Assembly: GCA_029237605.1 (NCBI GenBank)
Contig: JAQRGB010000001.1
Span: forward strand, 124,001-188,000
Origin: Candidatus Thiodubiliella sp.
Lineage (GTDB): Bacteria; Pseudomonadota; Gammaproteobacteria; PS1; Pseudothioglobaceae
Reading direction: 5' to 3'
Length of the DNA: 64,000 nucleotides
Of this stretch, positions 18,315-28,482 are shown in pieces. The translations under genes were made by a program, and so were the position numbers. The notes below the pieces were generated by a model that saw nothing but the letters and a program-made list of their open reading frames with translations, had not been told where the DNA came from and did no database searches. The first letter of the stretch is position 1. The number at the start of each line of letters is the position of its first letter.

Positions 18315-20584
18315 TATTTCGTTAGAGACAAAAATAGTTGTGGTAACTCCTTTGGCAGTGACTCAATGCGATCAATCACCGAGTAGTGTGAGCCAAAGAT
18401 ATCTGAGATATATTCATCTGCCTTTTTATCCAAACTAATGCAATATGGATACATACCTTTTTGCTCAACTTCTTGCACAGCTTTATGTGTGTCTTGAATA
18501 AGTGCTTGTGTATCATATATATCGATATCTGCAGGTTCGCCATCAGTCAAAATTAACATGAGTTTTTTATCACTCTGTTGTAAATCTAGATAATGCGCGC
18601 CGTGACGAATTGCCGCACCCATGCGCGTTGAAAACTCTCCTTTAATGTTGGCCAAACGTGACTTCACCGTGTCATTCCAATGCTCACCATAGCCTTTAAT
18701 ATGATAATACATTACTTGTTGACGTGTATTTGAATTAAATCCAGCGATGGAAAAATTATCACCTAACTGTTCTACCGCCCAAGCTAAAAGAGATACTGCT
18801 TCTTGTGATAATTCTAAAATTGTTTGCTTAGATTGGCCTACAATCTCATTTAATGACTCTGATAGATCTAACAATAATAATACCGACACACTGCGGGAAT
18901 CATGTTCAAAATCAACATTGATTCTGGTATCTGGTTGATGGCCATTTTTAATGTCAATCACACTACATAATGCAATATCAAGGTCTAACTCAGCACCCTC
19001 TTCTTGGTAACGCAAACGTTTTTTATTTTGTGGCTTAAGTAAGTCTAGTACTTTTTTAAGTTGTTTAACCAAAGATGAATGTTTATCAAGAATTCTATCA
19101 ATTTTTGATGCATCGCTATGTGAATGTAATCGTTCATATACAGCTGCCCAATCAGGCTTATAAGATTCATAAACATAATCCCATTCATCATAATAATGTG
19201 GTGGTATTATTTCAACATCTTCTTTATCTTTATCTTCAGATTTTTTTTGATGTTCAAAAATATTATCTTCTTCATCAAATGCTTCAATAAACAGCCACAT
19301 TGAACGATTATCATCTCGATAAGTTACCTCAGTATTTTCAAAATAAATGCTAGCCAATGCATCCGAAGTACTTCTTGTTTTAATTAAATACCCCAAGCCA
19401 AGTCTCAAGCTATCTGATGTGGTTGTTTCACCTGTACTCATTAGCTCCTTAAATTTTTCAACATAATCTAGGATAATTTTATTTTTATAAGAATGGTTGT
19501 CATCAAGTAGTGCGCGCGTTAGCATAATAGCACGATGTCGCAAGCAGGATTGGTGTTTATCATCACAATCAAATTCATCAACAATTGGAATTAGACTTAG
19601 CCATAAGTTTTTTAAACCAGGATAAGTTTGAATAGCTAAATATTCAATCCGAGCATCTTCAAAAATCTCAGTAAAAAATCGTTGTTGTGGCGACACATTA
19701 TCAGCTACGATTTCAGTGGTAAAGTGATGATGTGCAATTAAATGCGCTACTAAAGCCATGTAACGCTTATAAGGATTAACACCATTCAACGACTCATAAA
19801 TATCTGGCAAACGAATAATATTATCTTCTAAATATGGGTGAAAATGCTCTAACTTTTCAAAATCTGGAGAATATGGCGCATACATAAAATCAGTTTCCCA
19901 AAGTGCACGCTGAAATAAATTAATTTCTCGCTCAATATTATTAAACAACAAGCCTTTTCTTTGACGTTGAAATACAGCTTTTGAATCAGCACTTGATAAT
20001 GAAAAATACTCTTCTTGCCGTTCAGGGTGGTCTTGAAAATATCTTAAACCATAATTAATCCATTCATAAATTCCTTCAAATTCTAATTGCTCCAACAACA
20101 AATGCATATTGGCAAGCATGGCTATTAATGATGGAGAAGCATGTGTGTCATGAATACCATGAACTGAAAATGTTGTCTTGTTTAAATGATATTCAATTAG
20201 ATCTAAGTACTCATCAAGCTGATCATTGTTCGTATGTTCAATAACATCAATAAAACTACTTAAGAATGGCTTAACTGCAGCTTTATTAGGTGTTTTTGAT
20301 ATTTTTTGATAGGAAAAATCAACAATTTTTTGAATACTGTCATCGCCATAAAATTCACCAACCCAAGGCATTATTTTTAAAAAAGCAATAGACAAAGCAT
20401 CGCCCTGTCCAATTTTTGCTAAGAATTCAGCGCCATTGTAGTATTCAATTAAACTTTGTCTTGAGAGTTTTTGAGTAGCTTGCTCAATATTTGCAATAAA
20501 TATCTTTTGAACCGTATTAAAATCACAATTTAATGGCTGATGTTGGCTTACTTCAGGCATATTTATTAAGTAATTTTTAATCAA
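18314..20584 (-). CDS. cbbO: RuBisCO activase component CbbO (VWA-domain protein)
   Basis: Partner of the AAA+ CbbQ ring in the CbbQO-type RuBisCO activase, which removes inhibitory sugar phosphates from the enzyme. 756 residues: a long helical N-terminal part, an acidic middle (KKSEDKDKEDVEIIPPHYYDEWDYV), and a C-terminal von Willebrand A domain whose MIDAS motif is LLLDLSESLNE (DxSxS) with ILTDGEPADIDIYD later. The MIDAS binds the RuBisCO surface in studied systems. It overlaps cbbQ by 8 bases. Together with form II cbbM this matches the Q2O2-type arrangement of chemolithoautotrophs. Confidence 0.92.
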   Translation of the reverse strand: MIKNYLINMPEVSQHQPLNCDFNTVQKIFIANIEQATQKLSRQSLIEYYNGAEFLAKIGQGDALSIAFLKIMPWVGEFYGDDSIQKIVDFSYQKISKTPNKAAVKPFLSSFIDVIEHTNNDQLDEYLDLIEYHLNKTTFSVHGIHDTHASPSLIAMLANMHLLLEQLEFEGIYEWINYGLRYFQDHPERQEEYFSLSSADSKAVFQRQRKGLLFNNIEREINLFQRALWETDFMYAPYSPDFEKLEHFHPYLEDNIIRLPDIYESLNGVNPYKRYMALVAHLIAHHHFTTEIVADNVSPQQRFFTEIFEDARIEYLAIQTYPGLKNLWLSLIPIVDEFDCDDKHQSCLRHRAIMLTRALLDDNHSYKNKIILDYVEKFKELMSTGETTTSDSLRLGLGYLIKTRSTSDALASIYFENTEVTYRDDNRSMWLFIEAFDEEDNIFEHQKKSEDKDKEDVEIIPPHYYDEWDYVYESYKPDWAAVYERLHSHSDASKIDRILDKHSSLVKQLKKVLDLLKPQNKKRLRYQEEGAELDLDIALCSVIDIKNGHQPDTRINVDFEHDSRSVSVLLLLDLSESLNEIVGQSKQTILELSQEAVSLLAWAVEQLGDNFSIAGFNSNTRQQVMYYHIKGYGEHWNDTVKSRLANIKGEFSTRMGAAIRHGAHYLDLQQSDKKLMLILTDGEPADIDIYDTQALIQDTHKAVQEVEQKGMYPYCISLDKKADEYISDIFGSHYSVIDRIESLPKELPQLFLSLTK

Positions 20585-21386
20585 AAATTACATCAATTGC
20601 ACCGCCAATGGTGGTACGAATTTCTGCGTCATCGGTGATTGGGCATACCAATGCCATATTACAAGCATCTTTTACATCAACACCTGAGACAATAAGAATG
20701 CCTGCATAATTAAGTAATCGTGTTGATGCCCCTTCATCGAGACCGTGACCAACTAAGTTACGAGTAGCTTGTGCGAGTTTAATCAACTTTTGTGCTATTT
20801 CAGCATCCACACCTGATTCTTTAACGACAATACTAGCTTCTAATTCAGCATTAGCATAATCAAAATTCATGCCAGTAAAGCGTTGCTTAGTCGATTGCTT
20901 AAGGTCTTTCATTAAAGATTGATAACCAGGGTTGTATGAAATTACCAATTGGAAATCTGGATGAGCTTTAACCAACTCTCCTTTTTTATCTAGCATTAAC
21001 TCGCGCCTATGGTCGGTAAGAGAATGAATAACCACCATTGTATCTTGTCGCGCTTCTACAATTTCATCAAGGTAACAAATTGCACCGTAGCGTGCTGCTA
21101 ATGTTAATGGGCCATCTACCCAGTGAGTACCATTAGTATCTAGTAAAAAACGACCAATCAAGTCAGAAGCAGTAATATCTTCGTTACAAGATACAGTAAT
21201 AATAGGCTTATTTAGCTTATAAGCCATATGCTCAATAAAACGAGATTTACCACAACCTGTTGGGCCTTTAACCATCACTGGTAATCTTGCGTTATAAGCA
21301 GCTGTGTATAGTTGTATTTCATTTGATTGAGCTTCGTAAAACGGCTTTAATTTAATTTTAAATTGATTAATATCGAAATCTGACAT
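20577..21386 (-). CDS. cbbQ: RuBisCO activase AAA+ ATPase CbbQ
   Basis: Hexameric MoxR-type AAA+ motor of the CbbQO activase. The ATG at 21386 (MSDFDINQFK) is taken because AAGGA precedes it and the 269 residues then match the family; earlier ATGs would add up to 20 residues. Walker A is GPTGCGKSRFIEH, Walker B AICYLDEI; sensor 1 falls in LVISYNPGY. It is about 140 bases downstream of cbbM, with a terminator-like hairpin between, so it is probably expressed at a lower level than the RuBisCO. Confidence 0.93.
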   Translation of the reverse strand: MSDFDINQFKIKLKPFYEAQSNEIQLYTAAYNARLPVMVKGPTGCGKSRFIEHMAYKLNKPIITVSCNEDITASDLIGRFLLDTNGTHWVDGPLTLAARYGAICYLDEIVEARQDTMVVIHSLTDHRRELMLDKKGELVKAHPDFQLVISYNPGYQSLMKDLKQSTKQRFTGMNFDYANAELEASIVVKESGVDAEIAQKLIKLAQATRNLVGHGLDEGASTRLLNYAGILIVSGVDVKDACNMALVCPITDDAEIRTTIGGAIDVIFD

Positions 21387-21472
21387 AATTTTATCCTTCA
21401 TTATATTCTTAGTTTTATAAAATTTTTTGCATATACTGAAAAACACTCAGTATGTATAAATATTTTATAATA

Positions 21473-21508
21473 AAAAAAAGCCCCTGCATGTAGCAGAGGT
21501 TTTTTATT
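21473..21508 (-). terminator. Terminator or attenuator between cbbM and cbbQ
   Basis: AAAAAAGCCCCTGC pairs with GCAGAGGTTTTTT around a small loop, with one mismatch. T tracts follow in both directions. Placed 22 bases after the cbbM stop, it would let RuBisCO greatly exceed its activase. Confidence 0.75.
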
Positions 21509-21529
21509 AGCTACTTGTTGTTACAAAGT

Positions 21530-22912
21530 TTACTTGTGAACACCGAGCTTATCTCTCCAACCAGGGTATATAGAATCGGCATCACTTGGGAATGATTCAA
21601 ATGCACGGGCAAATTCATTATGATCTTTAGCAAACTCAATTGGGTCAGCTTTAGCCATCCAACAATCATATGCTTGACGTAGAGATTTAGCACCTGCTGC
21701 AGGAGAATCAATATGGCCATAAGAGCCGCCACCAGAAGTATTAATTACATTACCATGACCAAGATTCTCAAAGAATCCTGGAAGGCGTAATGCGTTCATA
21801 CCACCAGAGATAATTGGTGTAGTAGGCTTCATTCCAAACCATTCTTGGTGAAAGAAAGGGCCGTCAGCGCTATCACGCTCAATCATGTATGCTATGTTTC
21901 TATCATCAGCACCGCCTTCCATCTTGCCATAACCCATTGTACCCACATGGATACCGGACGCTCCCATAAGACGAGAAAGCTTAGCAAGAACAAATGCAGT
22001 GTAACCACGAACCGATGATGGGGACGTAACAGCACCATGTCCAGCCCTATGATAATGCAAGTATTGATCGGCAAAATTACGACGAGCAGTAGTAACCATG
22101 CCACAACCACCAACATAACCATCAACTAAGAAAGCAACATGATGTGCATTTTCGCCAAAAGCCTCTAAAATATATTCACCACGAGCAATCATCTCATGAT
22201 GATCATCAGCGGTGATATTAGCAGAAAAAATCTTAGCCTCACCTGTCTCATCTTGAGCGCGCTTCATAGCGTCAGAAACTAAAGGAGTTACGTCCTTCAT
22301 GCGAGCATATACTTGGTTACCCTGAGGCTCATCATTCTTAATGAAATCACCACCTAACCAGAATTGGTACGCTGCCTCAGCAAAAGGTTTAGGACGCAAA
22401 CCTAACTTAGGCTTAATAATAGTGCCAGCAATATAGCCACCATTTTTACGATCACGGCCTAATAAGTTCCATAAATCTGTAATATCAACAGAAGGACCGT
22501 CAAAAATATCTAACATTTGCTTTGGAATATGAAAATCAACCATTTGCGCACACTGCACATCACCCATACCTTGGTTGTTACCAATGGCAAGTGTTAGGAA
22601 AGATACAATCATTGCACGACCGTCAATTAAATTACGGTCAAACAAACCACATGGATATGCAATTTTCATAATGCCTTTCGCCTCATCAATTTCATAAACC
22701 ATTGCGTCTAAATCTTTAGTAAAATCATCTGTAGTTGACACCTCTACATTTGTACCTGTAGATGATTCTGCTGCAAAGTGAGCGGCAGTTTCTAGGTACC
22801 CACTAAAACCAGGCATTGGTGTCATAGTATAGGCAACAAGAATATGTCCACCCTTTGCTAACAGTGTATCTTCGTCTAATGACAAATCAGCATATCTATT
22901 TGATTGATCCAT
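21530..22912 (-). CDS. cbbM: Ribulose-bisphosphate carboxylase, form II large subunit
   Basis: Fixes CO2 on ribulose-1,5-bisphosphate in the Calvin cycle. The 460 residues and the N-terminus [12 protein letters not shown] are of the form II type, which needs no small subunit. Catalytic landmarks are [28 protein letters not shown] with the carbamylated Lys and its metal-binding Asp and Glu, and [10 protein letters not shown] and [24 protein letters not shown] follows. The SD AAGGAG lies before the ATG. It heads the cbbM-cbbQ-cbbO module and is divergent from a LysR gene, as in SUP05-type sulfur oxidisers. Confidence 0.98.
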   Translation of the reverse strand: MDQSNRYADLSLDEDTLLAKGGHILVAYTMTPMPGFSGYLETAAHFAAESSTGTNVEVSTTDDFTKDLDAMVYEIDEAKGIMKIAYPCGLFDRNLIDGRAMIVSFLTLAIGNNQGMGDVQCAQMVDFHIPKQMLDIFDGPSVDITDLWNLLGRDRKNGGYIAGTIIKPKLGLRPKPFAEAAYQFWLGGDFIKNDEPQGNQVYARMKDVTPLVSDAMKRAQDETGEAKIFSANITADDHHEMIARGEYILEAFGENAHHVAFLVDGYVGGCGMVTTARRNFADQYLHYHRAGHGAVTSPSSVRGYTAFVLAKLSRLMGASGIHVGTMGYGKMEGGADDRNIAYMIERDSADGPFFHQEWFGMKPTTPIISGGMNALRLPGFFENLGHGNVINTSGGGSYGHIDSPAAGAKSLRQAYDCWMAKADPIEFAKDHNEFARAFESFPSDADSIYPGWRDKLGVHK

Positions 22913-22945
22913 AATGAGCTCCTTGTATATTTAAAAATATAGCTA

Positions 22946-22974
22946 ATGATACAATATATTATAAATAATGTAAA
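22946..22974 (-). promoter_or_regulatory. Sigma-70-type promoter of cbbM
   Basis: On the coding strand TTTACA and TATCAT are separated by 17 bases, about 34 bases before the cbbM start. The 96-base gap to the divergent LysR gene should hold the regulator's binding sites, but AT richness hides any T-N11-A motif. Confidence 0.5.
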
Positions 22975-23008
22975 ATAATATTTATTTATAAAATAATAAA
23001 TTTTTATT

Positions 23009-23887
23009 ATGATTAATTACACACTTAAACAACTATATAGCTTTGAGGCGGTTATACGCTTAGAGAGTTTCACTAAAGCAAGTAAAGAGCTTCATATTAC
23101 CCAACCTGCGGTGTACATGCAAATACAGAAATTAACACAAAATATCAATATAAAATTGCTTAATATTAAAGGTAAAAAAGTTTTACCCACGTATATTGGT
23201 AAAAAATTTTACCAAACCTGTTTAACAGTGATTACTAAGTTAGAACAATCAAAAATAGACATTGAGCAAACTTTAAATCCTGACTCTGGGCATTTACAAA
23301 TTGTGGCAGCAACTACCACTAACTCGCTTGTAAGTCGTATATTAGCAAAGTTTAAAAAGAAATACCCAAAAATGACTTTTCATTTAGAGGTTACTAATAG
23401 AAAATTGTTGTTAGAAAAATTATATAATAACGAAACTGATCTAGTTATTATGGGCGAGCCACCTGCAAATATGGCACTTATTGCACAGCCATTTATGGAA
23501 AATCCACTGATTGCTATTTCTCATCCAGATCATCCACTACTTAAAAATAAAACGAATTCTATTAAAGCACTAAACAAAGAAACCTTGATTACACGCGAGC
23601 AAGGATCAGGAACACGTATTACCATTGAACGTGTTTTAGGTATGAAATTTAATTCTGAGATTGAGATTAACTCAAATGAAGCAATCATTGAAGTGGTTCA
23701 AGCTGGACTTGGAATTGGTTTTGTGTCTAAACACACAGTTAAGTTAGAGCTTGAAAATAATATTATTAAACAATTGAATGTTGATAAGTTCCCAGTTACG
23801 CGTTATTGGTATATTGTACATAGCAATAAAACAGAACTTTCGCCTATCGCTCAACGCTTTAAAGATTTTATGATTAATAGCAGATAA
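23009..23887 (+). CDS. cbbR: LysR-family regulator of the RuBisCO operon
   Basis: A 292-residue LysR-type activator. The N-terminal winged helix-turn-helix is seen in LYSFEAVIRLESFTKASKEL and HITQPAVYMQIQKLTQ, and the C-terminal half is the ligand-binding domain (residues about 90-290). CbbR proteins sense phosphorylated sugars or NADPH and switch on the divergent carbon-fixation genes. The divergent arrangement with cbbM, 96 bases apart, is the main basis for the name. It converges on purU with a 7-base gap. Confidence 0.88.
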   Translation: MINYTLKQLYSFEAVIRLESFTKASKELHITQPAVYMQIQKLTQNINIKLLNIKGKKVLPTYIGKKFYQTCLTVITKLEQSKIDIEQTLNPDSGHLQIVAATTTNSLVSRILAKFKKKYPKMTFHLEVTNRKLLLEKLYNNETDLVIMGEPPANMALIAQPFMENPLIAISHPDHPLLKNKTNSIKALNKETLITREQGSGTRITIERVLGMKFNSEIEINSNEAIIEVVQAGLGIGFVSKHTVKLELENNIIKQLNVDKFPVTRYWYIVHSNKTELSPIAQRFKDFMINSR

Positions 23888-23894
23888 AGGCTTT

Positions 23895-24758
23895 TCAGTC
23901 AAATACAACTGTTTTATTATTGCAAGTTAATACACGATCTTCAAGATGGTATTGTAAGCCTTTAGCAAGTGTAACCTTTTCAATATCTTGTCCCATCTTT
24001 TGCATCTTTTGTGCACTATCACTATGGTTGACTCTGAGCACATCTTGTTCAATAATCGGACCTTCATCTAATCTGCTTGTTACATAATGGCAAGTTGCAC
24101 CAATCAATTTAACACCTCTATTAGCTGCACGTACATAAGGATTAGCCCCTATAAAAGATGGTAAAAAAGAATGATGAATATTAATAATCTTACCGCTATA
24201 TTTATCACACATTGCCTTTGGGATAATTTGCATATAACGCGCAAGCACAATTACATCAGGCTTAAAAGTGTTAGCTGCATTCATCATCTTTATCATGTCA
24301 GCTTCTTTAGTATTTTTATGAATAGCAACTTTCTTGAAATTTACATTATACCAACTAGCGATTTTTTTTAGTTTATCATGATTAGATAAAATACCAACAA
24401 TCTTAGCTTCCATTTCTGACTCGTGCCCACGATGCAATAAATCTGCCACACAATGTGATGATTTTGATCCCATAATCAACACACGCTTAAGTTTACTGGC
24501 ATCATTTATCTGCCAATTCATCTGATATTGTTCAGCCAATTGTGTAAATTCTTGCTTAAATTCAGCAAATGAACAAATTTGTGTATTACTGACAAAACTT
24601 AATCCAATCTCAATACGCATAAAAAAGCGTTTATTTTGCTCATCAAGATAATGGTGCGCTTCTTTAATATTACCACTATGCTCAAAAATAAATTGACTCA
24701 CTTTAGCTACTAAACCATGTGCATCAGGGCAAGAAATTAATAATCGATAAATATTCAT
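23895..24758 (-). CDS. purU: Formyltetrahydrofolate deformylase
   Basis: Hydrolyses 10-formyl-THF to THF and formate, balancing one-carbon units. 287 residues: an N-terminal ACT domain (residues 1-80, LLISCPDAHGLVAKVSQFI) and a formyltransferase-like catalytic domain with RVLIMGSKSSHCVADLLHR and the active-site stretch INIHHSFLPSFIGANPY, then GATCHYVTSRLDEGPIIEQD with the catalytic Asp. It lies 9 bases after argJ and may share its transcript. Confidence 0.93.
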   Translation of the reverse strand: MNIYRLLISCPDAHGLVAKVSQFIFEHSGNIKEAHHYLDEQNKRFFMRIEIGLSFVSNTQICSFAEFKQEFTQLAEQYQMNWQINDASKLKRVLIMGSKSSHCVADLLHRGHESEMEAKIVGILSNHDKLKKIASWYNVNFKKVAIHKNTKEADMIKMMNAANTFKPDVIVLARYMQIIPKAMCDKYSGKIINIHHSFLPSFIGANPYVRAANRGVKLIGATCHYVTSRLDEGPIIEQDVLRVNHSDSAQKMQKMGQDIEKVTLAKGLQYHLEDRVLTCNNKTVVFD

Positions 24759-24767
24759 ATTCGATAC

Positions 24768-26000
24768 CTATGTACGATACTCTGTATTAATTTTAACATA
24801 GTCATAAGATAAGTCTGTAGTCCATACTCTCTCATATGTGCTGTATTTGCCGATTTCAATAGTAATAACAATATTGTCTTTTATCATTTCAGCAGAACCA
24901 GCTACTTCTGTGTAATGCTCATTTAACTCACCATGGCTAACAATACAAACTTTACCGAGATAAATATTCACATCACCAGCTTTTAAATTAGCAATATTTG
25001 AGCGCCCTACAGCTGCCAAAATTCTGCCCCAATTTGCATCAGAGGCAAACAATGCTGTTTTAACTAATAACGAATGTGCTACAGTGTAAGCTACTTCCAG
25101 GCAATCTTCATCGCTGATACCGCCTTTTACACAAATCTCAACAAATTTAGTCGCACCTTCACCATCTTGAATGATTTTGTGCGCCAAAGTTTGAGTTAGT
25201 TCGTTTAACGCTCGTTGAAACTCATCCATGCAATCACCAATATCAAGCCCTGATATGCCTGTAGCACTTAGTGAGCAAGCATCGTTAGTTGAAGTGTCGC
25301 CATCAACAGTAATGCGATTAAATGATTGATTAATCGCTGTTGTGAGGCAACTTTGCAACTCAGATTGACTGGCTTTAACATCGGTAAAAATAAAACTTAG
25401 CATAGTTGCCATGTCGGGACGAATCATGCCTGCACCCTTAGCAATACCACTAATTGTTACTGTCTTTCCATTGACTATAAATTGTTTTGAAGCGGTTTTT
25501 TCCACTAAGTCAGTGGTGAGGATTGCTTGTGCCACTTGAGATAAATTATCATTTGCCAATTGCATAGAAAGTTTAGCAATATTATCTTTAAAACACTGCA
25601 TTGGCAAGGGTTGTCCAATTACCCCAGTGGAAAATGGCAACACTTGTTCAGCATCAATGTCTAATGATTGCGCTACCATCTCACACACTTGATAAGCATT
25701 ATCAAGCCCTTTATTGCCACTGGCAACACCTGTACCTGCATTGGCATTGCCACTATTAATCACCAAGGCACGTACATTATTATTAAGATGGTTTTTTGCC
25801 ACTACCACAGGCGCAGCACAAAAAACATTTTGGGTAAATACTGCCGCTGTTTTGGTTTCAGGTGCGAAAGACACAATAGATAAATCTAGCTTTTCAGTAT
25901 CTTTAATATTTGAATTTGCACTTGAATTTTGTGCGTGCTTAATACCAGCATTAATAGCTGCGCAACTTACACCTACAATATTTAATAATGAATTTTTCAT
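24768..26000 (-). CDS. argJ: Arginine biosynthesis bifunctional protein ArgJ
   Basis: Transfers acetyl from N-acetylornithine to glutamate, and in bifunctional forms also uses acetyl-CoA, in arginine synthesis. The 410-residue precursor self-cleaves at the conserved AGMIRPDMATMLSF site before the Thr nucleophile, giving alpha and beta chains. The oxyanion region FSTGVIGQPLP and the beta-chain NSFNRITVDGDTSTND-type segment (SFNRITVDGDTSTND) are present. It is followed by purU on the same strand. No other arg gene is near. Confidence 0.95.
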   Translation of the reverse strand: MKNSLLNIVGVSCAAINAGIKHAQNSSANSNIKDTEKLDLSIVSFAPETKTAAVFTQNVFCAAPVVVAKNHLNNNVRALVINSGNANAGTGVASGNKGLDNAYQVCEMVAQSLDIDAEQVLPFSTGVIGQPLPMQCFKDNIAKLSMQLANDNLSQVAQAILTTDLVEKTASKQFIVNGKTVTISGIAKGAGMIRPDMATMLSFIFTDVKASQSELQSCLTTAINQSFNRITVDGDTSTNDACSLSATGISGLDIGDCMDEFQRALNELTQTLAHKIIQDGEGATKFVEICVKGGISDEDCLEVAYTVAHSLLVKTALFASDANWGRILAAVGRSNIANLKAGDVNIYLGKVCIVSHGELNEHYTEVAGSAEMIKDNIVITIEIGKYSTYERVWTTDLSYDYVKINTEYRT

Positions 26001-26060
26001 TGTAATATCCTTAATAATTAAAGATATTTTACTTACTTAAGGCTTTTGTAAAACAATTTA

Positions 26061-28250
26061 TTATTTACAGTGTCGGCAACTAGATTCTGTAATTATTGGA
26101 ATAACATTGCTGCTAGCTCTTCTACCAGTGATCACTAACATCATTACTGAGACTGTCAAAATACCAAATGATATGCCAATCCATAACAATGAATACAATG
26201 GATGTTGGATAAAAGTACCTATTTGATAAAAAACTGTAGCAGAGAAATATGCTAAGCTAGTCGCCCATAGAGCGCCTACCAACGCCCAAATTTTCCCAAT
26301 TTCACGAATCATGGCACCAAATGCAGCAACACATGGAAAATATAACAAAATAAATAGTAAGTAAGCAAAAGCACCAATTTTGCCATCAAAACGCGATACC
26401 ATGGCACCAAATGTTGTTATAGAAACTTCTTGCGATTGTGCAGCAGATGTTTGTGAATCCGTATCATCAAGTACGTCCAATCCTAATGGATCTAATAAAT
26501 TTTGCATAGCATCATTAAGATTAATGGGAATGGTTGCAAATGCTTCCGCTAAACCATCTTTTAAACTATATTTAAACTCATTTTTTTTATTATCCCTCTC
26601 TTCTATATCAATGTTAGAATACAATGAATCCAATGTGCCGACGACGACTTCTTTCGCTAAAATACCTGTTACAATCCCAACCGTTGCTGGCCAGTTATTA
26701 TCTTCAATGCCCATTGGTTTAAATGCAGGTGTTATTGTTTGTGCTGCTTTACTTAGTAATGAATTTTTAGAATCTTGATTGCCAAAACTGCCATCGATGC
26801 CAATACTATTCACTATATTGATAACCATCACCACAAATACAATAATCTTACCAGCTCCTAGTACAAAAGCTTTTAACTTATTCCAAGTATTAATTATTAG
26901 GTTTCTAAAAGATGGTAATTGATAATTGGGTAATTCCATTAATAAATCACTAGTATCATCACTTCTAAACACGTACCTTAAGATTAATCCAGTCAAAATA
27001 GCAAATAAAACACCTACTACATATAGAACAAATACAATATTTTGCCCTCCGATTGGGAAAAATGCAGCCGCAAATAAAGCATACACAGCAAGCCTAGCAC
27101 CACATGACATAAAAGGTGCCATCAATACAGTGGTGATACGCTCTCTATTTGTATCAAGTGTTCGTGCTGCCATAATTCCAGGAACATTGCAGCCAAAGCC
27201 AATAATAAGCGGAATAAAGGCTTTACCAGACAAGCCAATTTTTCGCATAAACTTATCCATCACAAAAGCAGCTCTTGCCATATAACCTACTTCTTCTAGA
27301 AACGTTAAAAATAAGTAAAGTGCCGCAATAATAGGAATAAAGGTTGCTACTACTTGAATGCCACCACCAATACCATTGGCGATGGTAACTGTCAAAAACT
27401 CAGGAGCCCCAACACCATTTAATAAATTAGCCACACCATCAACAAAGATAGTGCCAGTAGCAATATCAAAAAAGTCAATTAAAGCACCACCAAAATTAAT
27501 ACTTACTAAAAATAACAAATATATAATTACCAAGAATACTAGTACACCTGTTACAGGGCCTAATATTAATTTATCAATCTTATCTGAGATTGTTTTTTTT
27601 AAGTTGAGCTTATGCTTGACAACTTGATTTATAATTTTATTAGTGTGCTTAAATCGACTTTCTGCTTTTATGAACTCAACTTGATCTTCGTAATTATTAT
27701 CTTGTACTGCTTTAATATTGTCGTTTATATAATCAATAACTATTTTCTTAGTAGCACTGAATCTGTCTATCACTATAGGTAATTGTGAAAGATCAAATGT
27801 TTCTTTCAATGAAATAGGGATAACTTCGCAGCCAATAGATTGTTTTAATCTATCAATGTCAATTTTCATACCACGCTTACGTACAACATCCATCATATTA
27901 AGAAACACGATAACATTAATGCCCAATTCCCTAAGTTGCATTGTCAAATAAAGCCCACGTTCTAATGTTGAGGCATCTATAATATTAAAACATAAATAAT
28001 CAGTGTTATTGAGTACAAAATCCTTAGTAATTTGGGCATCAATTGATGGCTTTTTGTCGCCAATTGAATAAATACCTGGCAAATCAACAATTTCATAAAA
28101 CTTATTTACTATATTGAATTCACCTTCTTTACGCTCAACCGTAACACCTGGCCAATTACCGGTACGCTGCTTCGCACCTGTTAATAAATTAAAAAGTGTT
28201 GTTTTCCCGGAATTTGGATTACCTATTAATGCAATTTTTTTGAATTTCAT
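26061..28250 (-). CDS. feoB: Ferrous iron transporter FeoB
   Basis: Inner-membrane Fe(II) importer of 729 residues. The N-terminal G domain has GNPNSGKTTLFN (G1), IVDLPGIYSI (G3) and LNMMD (G4), followed by a helical GDI-like region and then about eleven membrane spans with two Gate motifs (for example GFGCNVPGIMAARTL and LFILLYFPCVAAFGAM) in which Cys is conserved. The C-terminus ends in a Cys/His tail (SCRHCK). feoA overlaps by 4 bases upstream. The Fur box before the operon implies iron repression. Confidence 0.96.
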   Translation of the reverse strand: MKFKKIALIGNPNSGKTTLFNLLTGAKQRTGNWPGVTVERKEGEFNIVNKFYEIVDLPGIYSIGDKKPSIDAQITKDFVLNNTDYLCFNIIDASTLERGLYLTMQLRELGINVIVFLNMMDVVRKRGMKIDIDRLKQSIGCEVIPISLKETFDLSQLPIVIDRFSATKKIVIDYINDNIKAVQDNNYEDQVEFIKAESRFKHTNKIINQVVKHKLNLKKTISDKIDKLILGPVTGVLVFLVIIYLLFLVSINFGGALIDFFDIATGTIFVDGVANLLNGVGAPEFLTVTIANGIGGGIQVVATFIPIIAALYLFLTFLEEVGYMARAAFVMDKFMRKIGLSGKAFIPLIIGFGCNVPGIMAARTLDTNRERITTVLMAPFMSCGARLAVYALFAAAFFPIGGQNIVFVLYVVGVLFAILTGLILRYVFRSDDTSDLLMELPNYQLPSFRNLIINTWNKLKAFVLGAGKIIVFVVMVINIVNSIGIDGSFGNQDSKNSLLSKAAQTITPAFKPMGIEDNNWPATVGIVTGILAKEVVVGTLDSLYSNIDIEERDNKKNEFKYSLKDGLAEAFATIPINLNDAMQNLLDPLGLDVLDDTDSQTSAAQSQEVSITTFGAMVSRFDGKIGAFAYLLFILLYFPCVAAFGAMIREIGKIWALVGALWATSLAYFSATVFYQIGTFIQHPLYSLLWIGISFGILTVSVMMLVITGRRASSNVIPIITESSCRHCK

Positions 28251-28468
28251 ACTATTGTTACCTTAATTAAATTAGCCATATTCCTTCCTACGCCAACTCG
28301 TGCATTGCCAAAAATCAAAACCATATCGCCTCCACGATTTCTTAAAACAGATACTATTAATCCAGTATTTATACCCAAGCCTAAAAGTTTAATTCTCTTT
28401 GAGTATGGCAAGTCAATGCTATTTATTTCACACAGACATCCGATTTTTTGATTTGATAATATTTTCAT
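28247..28468 (-). CDS. feoA: Ferrous iron transport protein FeoA
   Basis: 73-residue SH3-like small cytosolic protein that assists FeoB. Recognised by RIKLLGLGINTGLIVSVLRN and LIFGNARVGVGRNMANLI, the usual FeoA pattern. It overlaps feoB by 4 bases and follows the LbtU-like porin gene by 14 bases, giving one operon under the Fur box. Confidence 0.92.
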   Translation of the reverse strand: MKILSNQKIGCLCEINSIDLPYSKRIKLLGLGINTGLIVSVLRNRGGDMVLIFGNARVGVGRNMANLIKVTIV

Positions 28469-28482
28469 AATTTTATTTTTAA